From: Chamaecyparis obtusa
Lineage: Eukaryota; Streptophyta; Pinopsida; Cupressales; Cupressaceae
NCBI GenBank assembly: GCA_027943335.1
Contig: BSBK01001581.1
Span: forward strand, 447,001-511,000
Direction of reading: 5' to 3'
DNA length: 64,000 bases
A program made the position numbers and the translations under genes. This document shows, one piece after another, positions 25,891 to 37,779 of the stretch; the stretch's first letter is position 1; each line of letters begins with the position of its first letter. A model generated the notes under the pieces. The model saw only the letters and a list, made by a program, of their open reading frames with translations. It was not told where the DNA came from and ran no database searches.

Positions 25891-26492
25891 AGTATTATTG
25901 TTATAATATAAATATTTTAATAAATATTTAATACTAATATTATACTATTATACAATAGAGAAATAACTAATAATAATAATATAATACTAATATAAATAAT
26001 TATATAATACTAATGCTATTATCATTAATATGAATATTAAAAAAAAATGAAATTTATAATATATAACTTAAAAATCTAAAATCATGACTAAAATCATAAA
26101 ATTGAAAAAAGCATTCAAATTGAAATGTTGAAATTGGACGGAAGATATTGGATATTTGATTTTATCAGATATGCGATATTTTTTAGATATTTGATTAGGC
26201 TTGGTATTTGCCTTGGGTTTTCACTTCTCAATTCCAAATGTGGATGGTCAACCCAAAAGACGTGTTCACCATATTTCCTTTGATCTCCAGACTTCAACCA
26301 TGTAGTTGGAGAGCTTTTTTTCACTCAAAATTGATGAAACAAAAAGAGTTTCTTAAAGACATTATCAGTTTTCCATCAATATAATTGTTGTCAAGTTTCG
26401 AGTTCAGTAAGTAATTATTACTTATTTTCTAATTGAGTTATCTTTAAAGTCCTAATTGACACACTAATTGAAAAACAACTATAACTTTCAAA

Positions 26493-27349
26493 TCAATGTT
26501 CCCTTGAGGAGGATTTGAGGGAAAGGGAATCCCATGTGAAGAGAGCCATTAGTATGACAGCGCTTCAAATGGAAAAGAACAAGGCAATGTATGGCTACAA
26601 TTTAGATAAATGGGTTCAAAATGACCTTGTGGAGCTGAAAAATAGGTGTATAAGACTAGAAACTAGGAATGAGCTGCTGGAGGATATCATTGATAAGCTA
26701 AGGAATGAAGTTGGTATTAACAAAAGAGGCGAAGAGATTTTTTATAAGGTTTTTGGTGACACTACAACGCTGGAAGAAAAAATTAACAAAGCCATGGAGA
26801 AAGTGATAAATTTGTTGAATGACAAGATCAATAACAATGAAGCTATGCTTAAGAAATTGTTAACTCTATCTAATACTGGTATGAAAACTACTATGAAAAA
26901 TTTGAAGACTCTTTGCACTGTGCTGGAAGGAAACAATACGGACACAATGAAAGGTATAAATCAAGGGATAGATTCCAGCCAGCATATGGGACCAATTACT
27001 AGAACAAGATCTAACACCAGAAAGAAGATCTTGGCTCAAGATCGGGAAATAACTAATCTGAAGGACTCTATTAAGACTATGCAGAGTCAGCGGGTGAAAT
27101 CGGAGGGCTTCCTGAAGACTCTGGTCTAATCCTGTTGCTGGTGGCTTTTTTGCCCTATTTTGCTGGGGGGTTTCCATTTTATCTTTTTCTCTTTTGAGTT
27201 AGTGCTTATTGTAAATCTGGGAAGTGTCCCTTTTGGTGTCTATCCTTTCTTGGGATAGTTTGTTGTCTTTTTTTTTCCATGCCTATCTTTTATATGCTTT
27301 GTTAAAGGGTTTCAGGGCCCCTTCAAAACCTGCAGTTACCTTAATCAAA
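26493..27349 (+). mobile_element. LINE-tailed retroposon with perfect 16-bp TSD
   Basis: An 857-bp insert is flanked by AACTATAACTTTCAAA at 26477-26492 and again at 27350-27365, 16 of 16 identical. Long variable TSDs of this kind come from target-primed insertion by LINE machinery. The 3' end has the tail motif TAAAGGGTTTCA (27303-27314) and CCCTTCAAAACCT (27319-27331), then AATCAAA. The same tail ends the retroposon at 38.1-39.3 kb, so both were probably recognised by the same LINE reverse transcriptase. The body encodes one open frame and no endonuclease or RT. The identical TSD and open frame point to a recent insertion. The left edge begins in mid-frame, so it may be 5'-truncated. Confidence 0.88.
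26494..27129 (+). CDS. Coiled-coil protein carried by the retroposon, 5' incomplete
   Basis: The frame is open from the first bases of the insert to TAA at 27127, 211 codons. The first in-frame ATG is at 26554. It is rich in Lys, Glu, Asn and Leu with heptad-like spacing (VELKNRCIRLETRNELLEDI, then LEEKINKAMEKVINLLNDKI), so a long coiled coil is likely. There are no Cys clusters, no membrane segment and no signal peptide. A basic TRTRSNTRKK patch lies near the C-terminus. I do not recognise a family. It could be a LINE ORF1-like RNA-binding coiled coil or a reverse-transcribed host mRNA. Start choice is uncertain because the 5' end seems cut at insertion. Confidence 0.55.
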   Translation, partial: QCSLEEDLRERESHVKRAISMTALQMEKNKAMYGYNLDKWVQNDLVELKNRCIRLETRNELLEDIIDKLRNEVGINKRGEEIFYKVFGDTTTLEEKINKAMEKVINLLNDKINNNEAMLKKLLTLSNTGMKTTMKNLKTLCTVLEGNNTDTMKGINQGIDSSQHMGPITRTRSNTRKKILAQDREITNLKDSIKTMQSQRVKSEGFLKTLV

Positions 27350-27776
27350 AACTATAACTTTCAAACAGTTTAACCTTTTTTAAATCCGAAACATTTATCA
27401 CATTCTATGCTTCGCCTACTATAAGAAAAAAAAAGTTTTCAATTTTGTAAAGTTTAGAATTAGGTAAGGTGGTCAAACACGAGAGTTTTTTTATTCTGAA
27501 TAAGTTGTAGTAGTTGACTAACCCTAATTTTCTGATTTTTCATTGCCACTTAAGGTCATAGCTTGGTATACCATGATCCTGCACATACCCTTGTATATTT
27601 TGAAATACATAAATTATTTTTTGAGTTTTTTTTACAATGATCTTATTTTCCTCTACTATGTAAATAATATTACATAACATAAATACAAGGTCGGGAGCCT
27701 TTTCTACAATGATATGATTCTCGCACATTGCTCTAATCAAAGATTGATATTCTAAAAAATAAAGTATGTCAATCCC

Positions 27777-27798
27777 TGTGTGTGTGTGTGTGTGTGTT

Positions 27799-27830
<32 letters not shown>
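27777..27830. repeat. (GT)n and (TATATG)n microsatellites
   Basis: About ten GT units to 27,797, followed by about five TATATG units. Confidence 0.95.
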
Positions 27831-27979
27831 AACCTTATTGAAATTCAACAAAAGTATGAGTAGATTTTACAAACTAGATCTTCAACTTTTCCTACTAAAA
27901 AAGGAATTGCTAACAATTGCAAATATTAAATTTATTTTATGAGCCATGTCGTGAATGGTAATAGTTAACAAAATATTTT

Positions 27980-29735
27980 TGTATACTATAAAATGGTGAT
28001 CAATGGTAGACCACCACTTTATATATATACATTGGAATACTAAAATCTAACCCTTAGTCCAAATCTAATATGTATAACCCAAAAGGATGATGAGATACAA
28101 CTACAAGAACTAGCTAGAAGGTGGATTTACGGTATTCCTTATGTGCATAGAAAAATAAGATTGAAAGGGATATATGCTAATGGTTAAGGAAATGATTACT
28201 AACAAGATACAATAGAAGATTTGATCTAATATATCAAAGTAGATGTAAGATATAAAAGTAGGAATGTGTGCACCTAAAAATGAGAGAACAACAAGTTATT
28301 TGGAAGCTAATTTTATATTTGACAGAGTCTCGAAAGAGTTTGATTTCTAAACCAAGAAATTTGCAACCTGTAAACTTGAGATCTACAACTCTCCATTCTG
28401 GTCTAGGAATAGGTCGAACCTGGTTTGACCTATATCGGTATAGGTCAAAAATTTGACCTATATCGGTATAGGTCAAAAATTTGACCTATATCGGTATAGG
28501 TCAAAAATTTGACCTATATCGGTATAGGTCAAAAATTTGACCTATACCTGAAACTGTCAAAATCAAAATCAAAAAGATAGATCTAAGAAAGTCTTCTAAT
28601 TTTCCTTCTAGTTCTATATCAGGATCTGCACTTGAAATACCTGGGTATAGGTCAAAGATTCAACCTATACCTGATAGTGTCAAAATTTAGAATAGAAAAG
28701 TAGATCTAGAAAAATCTCTGAATTGGGTCCTCAGATCTGTAGCTATTTATGCACTCTGAACCTATGCCTACACACAAGAGAGAAGGGTAAATTATTGGGG
28801 GAAAGGGGCTTGCCTTGGTCAAGCCCCTATATAGGAATTAACCTTCAAATGTAATTGAAAGTACATGAAAAAATTTATTCTAGATCTGAAACATAAATTA
28901 CCTTATACCTCAATGATGTAATGTCACTTTGGAGATAATCACCAGTGTTGATGCAATAGCTTGGACTCCACAAAAACCTAATAGGAAATTTTGAAACCAA
29001 ACCCTTGAATGATGAATATTATAATTTGCCACAATGTGGGATTAAGGAGGAAATAGAGGAAGAAGACTTGAAGGATAAATATAGATCTCTTTCCTTGATA
29101 GAAAATCCATTTGCCTCTTATGGAGAAAAGAAGCTAGATCTATAGAAGGAAAAATTTGAATGTTGGATGGAAGATGGATGATGCCTTCAATAAATGCTTT
29201 CTTGAACTCTTTGAAAGAACAATAGCTTGCTTGCATGAGATGTGATGTAATTGATGGATTGTAGATGTCAAAATGAGGGGAAGTCTCCTTTTATTGTGAT
29301 TTTAGGGTCCAAATTCATGAAGGCCAACCACACTAGGCGAGAAAATGAAAAGCATTTTGCATCAGGCCCAAAACCCATCAAAATTAACCCCTAAGATATA
29401 GGTCAAACTAGGTTCTACCTAAACCGGGAAGGTGTTAATTTTGAGGTAAAGGTTGTAGGATTCAAGAAGTGTTAAAAGTTTTAGGAAAAAATGGAAGGAT
29501 AAATGGGAAAATCAATCATAAATGCTAAATTGGGACCAAGAGGGAAATGAATGGATGGATAAATGGGAAATTGTGCATAGAAATTAGAGCCATTATCGAG
29601 CTTTGAATAAATAATATTGATTTAGAGGATGCAAAAGGGCTAGAAAGACGTGAAATCAATGTGGGAACCCATAAATGCTAAAATGGGGCTAAAAATGAGC
29701 ACCTAACAAGGGTGCTTACTTTTTAAGATGATACA
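27980..29735 (-). repeat. LTR copy (3' in element orientation)
   Basis: Aligns with 33963-35631 throughout; shared blocks include TGGTGATCAATGG, AGCTAGAAGGTGGATTTA, GGGGCTTGCCTT and GAGCACCTAACAAGGGTGCTT. It contains a private fourfold 28-bp repeat absent from the partner. Confidence 0.9.
28427..28555. repeat. 28-bp palindromic tandem repeat, four copies plus
   Basis: Units start at 28,427, 28,455, 28,483 and 28,511, with a partial one at 28,539. Each contains GACCTATATCGGTATAGGTC, an 8-bp inverted repeat. The other LTR has a single related site near 34,426, so the array expanded in this copy after insertion. Confidence 0.95.
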
Positions 29736-30344
29736 TTTGAAGCCCACTTTAGGGGGAGTATGAGTCCACCTCATGCTCACAGTAAAGTAGAAGAAAGAGA
29801 GAAAGATGAAGATCATGGGCAAACTACAACGAGATAATAAATTGCCAAGTTTAAGGACATAAGCCCCCAAACTAAGGATCTTAACTTGTGCATTCACATA
29901 CAAGGATAAAGAAAACAAAAAACAATTCCTAGAGATTACTAAGATTCCAAGTCAACTAGTTGAAGAGACCTCGTTAGAGAAAATTTTTGAACCACTCATA
30001 TCATACTCAGAAAGCTATTACAAGAGCACAAGTGGTCACCTGAAAAGACAAATAGCATACATCAAGGATAAGATAAGACTTCATGATCCAATCAAATAGA
30101 AAAGTGTGTTATGGTATGGAACCATGGAAGATCAAGACAATCATGGATGACATAGGCTAGGAAATTTTATGTTTTGCTAGGCAATCCATGAGAGAAAGAG
30201 AAGAGATGGGAAGGAGAGTTGATGGTCTACAAAATTGTGTTATGCTAGTCAACTCTACCTTGAGAAGTTTGCGCCTACTAGCATCTTGAAAGATTCTTTG
30301 CGCCTATAGGATACTTTGTTTGTGTATGTTGTGCACCTCATGAA

Positions 30345-30625
30345 TCCATTGTATTCATGAAGATTAGTTTGTGTATGTGCACTTCATGAATGGATACGGA
30401 TCACGTATAACCATGAATATTAGTTTGTATATGTGCACTTCATCGATCAATATGGATCACTTATAACCATAAAGATTGGTTTGTATATGTGTGTGTGTGT
30501 GTGTGTGCACCATGGATGGGTACGGATGACTTATAACCATGGAGATTGGATTGTATGTATATGTGCACCCCATGGATGGATACCAATCACTTATAACCAT
30601 GAGGATTGGTTTGTGTATCGTGTAA
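30345..30625. repeat. Degenerate tandem repeat, about 60-bp unit, four to five copies
   Basis: Repeats of CACTTATAACCATGAAGATTGG with TTTGTATATGTGCAC, including a GT run at about 30,487-30,507. It lies inside the LTR element. Confidence 0.75.
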
Positions 30626-30661
30626 AAATGTACAAGGGAGGTTGTAAGTATGCCCCCCCTC

Positions 30662-30705
30662 CCCTTAAGATGGAAAAATATGTACAATTTTTTCCATCTT
30701 AAGGG
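30662..30705. repeat. Perfect 17-bp inverted repeat
   Basis: Arms CCCTTAAGATGGAAAAA (30662-30678) and TTTTTCCATCTTAAGGG (30689-30705) surround a 10-nt loop. A C-rich run precedes it. Could be a hairpin in the element RNA; function unknown. Confidence 0.85.
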
Positions 30706-31297
30706 AAAGAAGAGCTAGGATTAATTAGTTTCAACACCAAAACGGTATCCACAAGAAACACCCAGTCCAAGCCAAAGAGGTCATAGATCCTATGAGGCCA
30801 TGGAAGGGATAAATACAAATAGATACGATGAAAGAAGTAAAAAGGTGATCCTTGTGAAGGATGACTCATGGTTTAGTCTCCAAGGTAAACGATTTATTTA
30901 CCATGGAAACCCAATTGCAAACAATGAAGAAGGTTATAATCAAGGATGCATATCCTTAATGTAAACCAACATTTCTATGTAATATTGGATGTGGCTTAGT
31001 AGATAAATAGAACTTGAGAAAGAGAAAAGTGGATCCTTGAAGAAGATGGGAGAGATTGATATAGTGCCCTTACCCCCCAAGTGTAGAGACAACGATAAAG
31101 GGGACCTATTATGCTACTCACAAAGTGTACTACACCATGCATGACAATGAGCCCCCAATTAGGAATAGGCTAACAATGTTACATAGTGTGGAGAAACATA
31201 ATAGTGACTTAGATGCTATTTAGAAAAAACTATTGAACAATAACTCATTGCAAGATGATATACCAATAATAGAATTATCAATGAGTTGTTTTATTTT

Positions 31298-31594
31298 CTA
31301 ATATAAATCTTGACATTCATTAGTAGAGTGATCATGACATCGGTGATACGTGCAAAAAGGAAGAGTCATAAGATGTTGGCTATGTTTCTTTTTGAGTTTA
31401 GGTCTAGTAATCACCTTAGCATGAAGAATTATAGGAAAAAGTGCTTCTTGATTAGAGGTAGATGTAGAAGAAGTGTTAGATGATGAATCAAAGGATGTGG
31501 ACAAAGAAGGAGACTCAAAACCAAATGCCTCGATGTGTTTCTCACTATTCTCAGCACTTTTTTGCGCACATCCTAAATCATGTTTGTGATTCAC
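31298..31594 (-). pseudogene. Gypsy gag CCHC-like remnant
   Basis: The frame ends CTYHRCHDHSTNECQDLY, stop, then KIKQLIDNSI, which resembles the zinc-binding C..H..H...C and following QELIDNG-like segment of gypsy gag proteins. A Ser/Thr-rich stretch precedes it. It lies 3' of the protease remnant on the same strand, the reverse of the usual gag-protease order. Confidence 0.5.
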
Positions 31595-32130
31595 AATGGT
31601 GTTAATAGTAATTATTTGTGGCTACCTACAAGGATTAAATCCTAGTCCATAAGAATGCTCATGCCCCCCATTTCCTAAGGGAACTTGAATTCCTTGTTCA
31701 TTTTTTCCTCATCCATTCTCATTGAATCTATGTTTGGTTGATAAATGATAACCAAGGCCATAACGAAAATCCATATCAAAAATAGTTAATGGAGTCTCAT
31801 TAGCCACTATGTCATCACAATCAGGTTCGATATTATCATTGGGAGTGGAAGCGGTGACAAAATTGTTACTAAGATCATTGGAAAGAGGAGTTATTGTGTT
31901 GGAATCTTTGTCAGGTTGAGATTGCATAAAGTGAAGGTTTGAAACTTTGTACTCTCCAATATAAGTTGGTGTGAAATCTAAGGATCCGCAATCGACATCT
32001 CAAAGGACACTAGTAGAAGGAGGATCATCGTTAGATTTTGGAGCTCATTTCTCTTCAATAAACATAGGAGTATTTCTTGATTCAACATTCAAACAACTAT
32101 TTGGTCTATCATCCACTTTAAGAGTGTACA

Positions 32131-33673
32131 TCAAATTATTGTAGATAAACTTGACTTTTGATGAAGAGTTGAAGGAACAGCATGCATATTATGTAACCAC
32201 TGTCTACCCAAAAGAAGGTTATAATTAAGAGGTCCAAGAATCACATGAATACGATTATATAGGATAATCGAACCTACTTTAATAGGTAAAGTGATGATAC
32301 CCAATGTTTTCTTAGAAACATTGTCAAAGCCATGAATAGGAGTGTAATTAGGTTTAATAGTTGAAACATTAGCTTTGATTCCTTTGATTATGTCCATGCT
32401 ACAAACATTTAGGCTAGACCCATTATCAATTAAGGTCCTACAAATGAGATTATGTTAATAAGGATAGCTACCATAAGGGCATCATATCGATCTTGAACTT
32501 CTTTAGGAGGAAAATCATCTTGAGTGGACATAATTTGAGGTAGGACAGGAGTAGCATGCATGCATTGCAAAAAAGAATTGATATTATCTTGATCAGGAAG
32601 TGGAGTTGGGAGAGTGGTTAAATCTTTTTGCAAGGTTCATGATATGTAGGATAATTTTGAAGAAGCTCCTAAAGAGAAAGCTTGGCAGGGGTATTACGGA
32701 GTTGTTGTACTAAGTCATACTCCTTTCCAAGATTTTGAGGAAGACAGGGTGGTGGAGGAAGCATGGGTTGGGAAGGTGGGAGAGAAATGGGAACAACCAG
32801 ATTAGAAGGTTGAGGATTATTTCTTGTGTGATAGGTGTGAGCCACCAAATGATAATTGTTAAAGAACTCCAAAGGACTTTAAGGTTTTCCTTTAACAATT
32901 ATAGTAGGCTTATTTGGAGTTTGAAAAGAACTTTGAGGGTTATATCATTTAATCGTAATCATGGGTGTAGTGGAAATTTGAGGATTAGATTGAGGATAAC
33001 CCTTAACAGTGATGATAGTTCTATTAGGAGGTTGAGATGGAGTTGATTGAGGATAACCCTTAACGGTGATGATAGTTCTATTAGGAGGTTGAGATGGAGT
33101 TGATTGAAGATATCCTTTGATAGTTATCATAGGCTTGTTCACTATCGTAGGTTGAGCATGAATATTAAGAACATTAACTTGATTAGGCTCTTGATTCTTC
33201 ATTGATTCATCACTAGAAGGCAAAGCATTAAGGAAGTAAGTAATGATAGAATCCTCTTCTTCCAAAATGTCCTTAGAATAGGAATTATAGACTTCCTTTA
33301 AGGCTTTGTCTCTACTAGGAGTGTCAAATGAAGGAAAAGTGATATCAAGAAAAGTATTTATGATATCCTCCTCTTGTGATAAGATAACCTCATAAAGGGG
33401 GTTTGTCATAGGAGAAGGATCATTATTCACTAAGTCATCATTGGTAGAGGGGAAATGATTGAGATGAATAGAAGGTAAAGTATCCTTAAGGGAGTGAATA
33501 GTATCCTCATGGGGAATATGCATATTAAGAGAATAAACAACATTATCTTGTAATGGCTCATCCCAAATAGGGAGTTCGTGAAGATATCGATTATTGCCTT
33601 GGCTTAATATGTCCTCATGAGGAGGAGGGTCTTTAGGAGAACAAAATGAGATTAACCTATATAAAATATTCAT
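32131..33673 (-). pseudogene. Gypsy gag-linker and aspartic protease remnant
   Basis: Read from 33673 downward: an acidic, Pro/Ser-rich 242-residue frame with three 19-residue repeats (core GYPQSTPSQPPNRTIITVK); a Pro-rich frame containing EYDLVQQLRNTPAKLSL, like the linker before gypsy proteases; then MSTQDDFPPKEVQ; then 32397-32131 with SIILYNRIHVILGPLNYNLLLGRQW and HNMHAVPSTLHQ, the C-terminal half of the retropepsin domain. The DTG/DSG part lies in a broken stretch near 32,430. At least three frame breaks separate the parts. An upstream capsid domain is missing. Confidence 0.65.
32946..33120 (-). repeat. In-frame 57-bp repeat
   Basis: Two nearly identical copies (33003-33059 and 33060-33116) with a diverged one at 32,946. 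They add 19-residue units without breaking the frame. Confidence 0.85.
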
Positions 33674-33949
33674 GATGGAATATGCAAAATGAAATTATAT
33701 ACATAAAGAAGAAATGAAATGATTAATATGACTAGATTAGTGCATGAATGAAATATTTTGTATTTTTGAAACATGAAATGAAAGAATACAATGGATGTAC
33801 TAAATACACACAATGAAATGCATACAAAGTAGATCTAGACATGTAAACGCAATGCAAAAGAGATGTAACTAGATGCATACAATGTCACAAAGTAGATCTA
33901 GATAGAAAAGGAAATCTAACACCAAATCAAAATGGAGATGTAAGAAATT

Positions 33950-33959
33950 GGGTTCACCA
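33950..33959 (-). other. Primer-binding-site-like sequence
   Basis: Reads TGGTGAACCC on the minus strand, three bases past the LTR end (TATACA). The TGG start fits a tRNA 3' CCA; I cannot assign the tRNA. Confidence 0.5.
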
Positions 33960-33962
33960 AAA

Positions 33963-33998
33963 TGTATAATATAGAATGGTGATCAATGGTGGACCACC

Positions 33999-34043
<45 letters not shown>

Positions 34044-35631
34044 TAAAATCTGACCCTTAGGCCAAATCTAATTTATATAACCCAGAAGTATTATGGGATA
34101 CAAATGCAAGACCTAGCTAGAAGGTGGATTTAGGGTATTCCTCATGTGGATAGGAAAAGAAGATTGCAAGGGATATATGCTAATGGTTAAGAAAATGATT
34201 ACTAACAAGATACAATATCAAATTTGATCTAATATATCAAAGTAGATGTAAGATATAATTGTAGGAATATGTGCACCTGAAAATGAGAGAATAAGGTATT
34301 CAGAGGATAATTTTTTGTCTAACACAGTCCCGGAAGAGTCTAATTTATGAACCAAGCAATATGCAACCCATAAACCTGAGATCTGCAACTCTCCATTTTT
34401 CTTTGGGAACAATTTGAGCTTGGTTTAACCTATACCGATATAGGTCAAAATCAAAATCATAAATATGGATCTGAGAAAGTCTTCTAATTGTCCTTTTGGC
34501 TCTATATCAGGATCTGCACTTGAAATACATGGGTAGGTCAAAAATTCAACCTATACCCAATAATGTCAAAATTTATAATAGAAAACTAGATCTGGGAAGA
34601 TCTCTGAATTGGGTCCTCGGATCTATAGCTATATTTGCACTCTGAACCTACACCTACACACAAGAGAGAAGGGAAAATTGTTGGGGGAAAGGGGCTTGCC
34701 TTAGTCAAGCCCCTGTATAGGAATTAAACTTGAAATGTAATTGAAAGTACATGACGAAATGTATTCTAGATCTAAAACATAAGTTACCTTATACCTCAAT
34801 GATGTAATGTCACTTTGGAGATGATCGCAAGTGTTGATGCAATAGCTTGGACCCCACAAAAAACCAATAGGAAATCATGAAACCAAACCCTTGAATGATG
34901 AATGTTATAGTTTGTCACAATGTGGGATTGAGGAGGAAATAGAGGAAGAAGACTTGATGGATAAATGTAGATCTACTTCCTTGATAGAAAACTCCTTTGC
35001 CTCTTATGGAGAAAAGAAGCTAGATCTATAGAAGGAAATACTTGAATGCTTGATGGAATATGGATGAATGCCTTCAATGAATGCTTTCTTGCTTGCTTGA
35101 ACTCCTTGAATGAGCAATAGCTTTCTTGAGGATACATTGCTTGCATGAGATGTGATGCAATTGATGGATTGTAGATGTCAAAATGAGGGGAAGAAGTCTC
35201 ATTTTATAGTGATTTTGGGGTCCAAATTCGTGAAGGTTGACCTCACTGGGTGGGAAAATGAAAAGCACTTTGCATCAAGCCTGAAACCCATCAAAATTAA
35301 CCCTTGAGGTATAGATCGAATTTGGAAGGTGTCAATTTTGAGGTTAAGGTTGCGGAATTTGAGAAGTGTTAAAAGTTTTAGGGAAAAACAAAAGGTTAAG
35401 CGGGAAAATCAACATAAATGCTAAAATGGGAACAAGAGGGAAATGAATGGATGGATAAATGGGAAATTGTGCATAGAAATTAGAGCCATTATTGAGCTTT
35501 AAACAAATAATATTGATTTGGAGGATGCAAAAGGGCTAGAAAGACGTGAAATTAATATGGGAACCCATAAATGCTAAAATGGGGCTAAAAATGAGCACCT
35601 AACAAGGGTGCTTCCTTTATAAGACGATATA
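33963..35631 (-). repeat. LTR copy (5' in element orientation)
   Basis: Partner of 27980-29735. Carries its own AT expansion at 34003-34042 and ends in TATA where the partner keeps TACA. Confidence 0.9.
34003..34042. repeat. (TA)20 microsatellite
   Basis: Uninterrupted TA run inside the LTR; the other LTR has only a short TA tract at the same point. Confidence 0.95.
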
Positions 35632-37129
35632 GTTTGTAGGTTTACAAAAATACCATTCATATGACCTTGTATTATTAAAGCTTCATTTTCTCCTACACAA
35701 ACCAATTTTCTTGGCAACTGCATAGTCATGCGTACCTTCAATTTTATTCAAAGATATCAATTAATTAATTTGTATAGATAATCTAATGTTGAATTCTCAT
35801 TCATTACGAATAAAAAGTAGATTAGGCTAGAAAACATTATGTTGTACAATATACACATGAATACATACATTATAAAGAGTTATATATTGTTACATCTTCA
35901 TCTAAAGATAATGTAATAAAAAATAGATTATTTTATTTTTATCATACATCATGTTGTTTTCATGTCAACAAGACAACTTTTTCATTCTCATTAGCTATTT
36001 ATTGACCAATGGCTAATAGAAAAGACAAGCACACTTATAAAAGTTCATAAACTACTATATTTTAGGTAATTTGTCATAAGACCTTCTAGTCAAAATTTGA
36101 AAAGCAACACAATTGAGCAATTATTGTTATTTGTGATGCTCTCATTATCTTTCCAATTTGAGTTCAATTGTGCCTCCATATATAATAACTTTAACATTTT
36201 TTCAATATTCTTATCAAATTTCATGACATGCTTAACATGAAGGCATTCTTCCTTTATTTACTTATTATCATTGTTTTATCTTTTTGTCTTTGATTTATTT
36301 TTTGAAACTTTACAAAAATACTATGTAGTGTCAACTTTTAGATGCAACTTCTTACTTTTAGATGTAACTTTATAAAAGATTTTAATGATGAATGTGATAC
36401 CAAGCAATCTAAGAGACCAAGGGCCATATCCCTATGTACAATCTTCAAAAAAAAATTCAATGTCAAATCTCTTACCATGGATCTTGAACATGAAGCTAGC
36501 CATCTTGTTGACCTTTGCCTCCTCAAATAACATTTGAAAGAAACCAACTTTCAAGTTGTTTTCAAACTAGGTATGGTCTCATAAGTTGCAAACTTTGATA
36601 AATTGTCATTTTGTCTTCACCACCCCCTTACGACAAACTATTCAAGTTCTATCTTCCCAAAGTTCCTTATTTATAGTTCATCTCTCAATCTCACACCTAA
36701 GATGATGTGATTTGGTCCTCAACCGTCCAATCAACAACCTTGATTTTCCCTTAATAGCAGCTCTTAAATATTTTTTTTCATCATGCTCCCAAGTTGCATT
36801 AAACTCTTTATGTAGTAAGATTTCTTTTCTCCAATCTACTTTGTCCAGTTGGCAATCTTAAATTTTTTCACCGTGTATTTTTAATTTCCTCGTCAATGTT
36901 AGGACACTCATGTAAATTGATGTCCCACATGCTTATCCATTTGGTCAACTACTTCATCCATGTTTTCTTCGTTGGACCTAAATATCCTAAATAAATATCT
37001 TGGGTGTGATTATAGCAATGATTATCCATGTTTTCAACCTACTTTAAATAGTTTAGCAATTGGGTTATCGTTGTTGCCTCCAAGGTAAGGTTCCTACTTA
37101 GGCCAAAAGAATCTCATAAGGGATTGTGA
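35632..37129. other. Region without a recognised gene
   Basis: Minus-strand fragments between about 36,990 and 36,340 read like decayed coding sequence (for example MASFMFKIHGKRFDIEFFFED and EFNATWEHDEKKYLRAAIKG) with frequent frame changes. I do not recognise the family, and a chance origin cannot be excluded. Confidence 0.35.
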
Positions 37130-37779
37130 TGTGATGTCCCCTTCCAAATTTTCCTTACAGTTTTCTCTAAAATTACAATTGCAACAAAGTAGGGTCAAGG
37201 TTACATTTTTATTGTATGAATCTTTCCTTAATAAAATGATCCAAACTTTGGAACCTACAAGCACAACTTGAAAGACATATGCAATGTGCACATACATGCA
37301 TGCATACACATAGTTAATCATTAGGGTTAGTCAAACCACATTGTATTCATAGAGTATAAATACATTACGGGAAGAGACATGTTGGGTCTACCCAAAGCCA
37401 TTTCTACACCAAGCCTAAGATCAGAAGTCTACCACAACCCTCTTGCTTGGCGACCTATACCTATTTTCTCCCATACATGTATCGTCTCCCTATAAACATT
37501 TGGATTCTTGTGGAGTTGGGTAGAGATTGTAAGAGGTTACTTGACTTTGTGAGTTTCCTCTTTGTCCTAGGTCATAATGGTCCTCCTAGAACGACCTACT
37601 TACAAGCTCACTCAGCACCCTTCTCTTACACATAAGGTCCTTTCTCTTGTAAGTTAGATTTCAAACAGTATGTATACCTATTCTCTATCATAGAGGTACT
37701 TAAGTTTTAATCCCACACCTAAAGATGTATATCATGGTTGGAGATCTTTGGGCTTGTCAATAGTCCCTCGAGGTTCGAA

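Larger units (their letters stand above)
27980..35631 (-). mobile_element. LTR retrotransposon with large LTRs and degenerate internal region
   Basis: Two long direct repeats, 27980-29735 (1,756 bp) and 33963-35631 (1,669 bp), enclose about 4.2 kb. The left copy reads TGTATA...GATACA on the plus strand, giving TG...CA ends. On the minus strand a primer-site-like TGGTGAACCC follows the LTR end by a few bases. The coding remnants are also on the minus strand and include a gypsy-type aspartic protease. No RT or integrase could be read between 31.3 and 29.7 kb. Flanking pentamers (ATTTT and GTTTG) do not match, so the target duplication is not confirmed. LTR length differences come from local tandem-repeat and AT expansions. 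Class: Ty3/gypsy-like, non-autonomous. Confidence 0.82.

Noticed and set aside
30433..30702. 89- and 76-codon frames with His-Thr or Val-Cys runs
   Set aside because: They translate the 60-bp tandem repeat and its GT run.
27980..35636. Target duplication of the large LTR element
   Set aside because: ATTTT and GTTTG do not match, and shifting the ends by one or two bases does not give a convincing pair.
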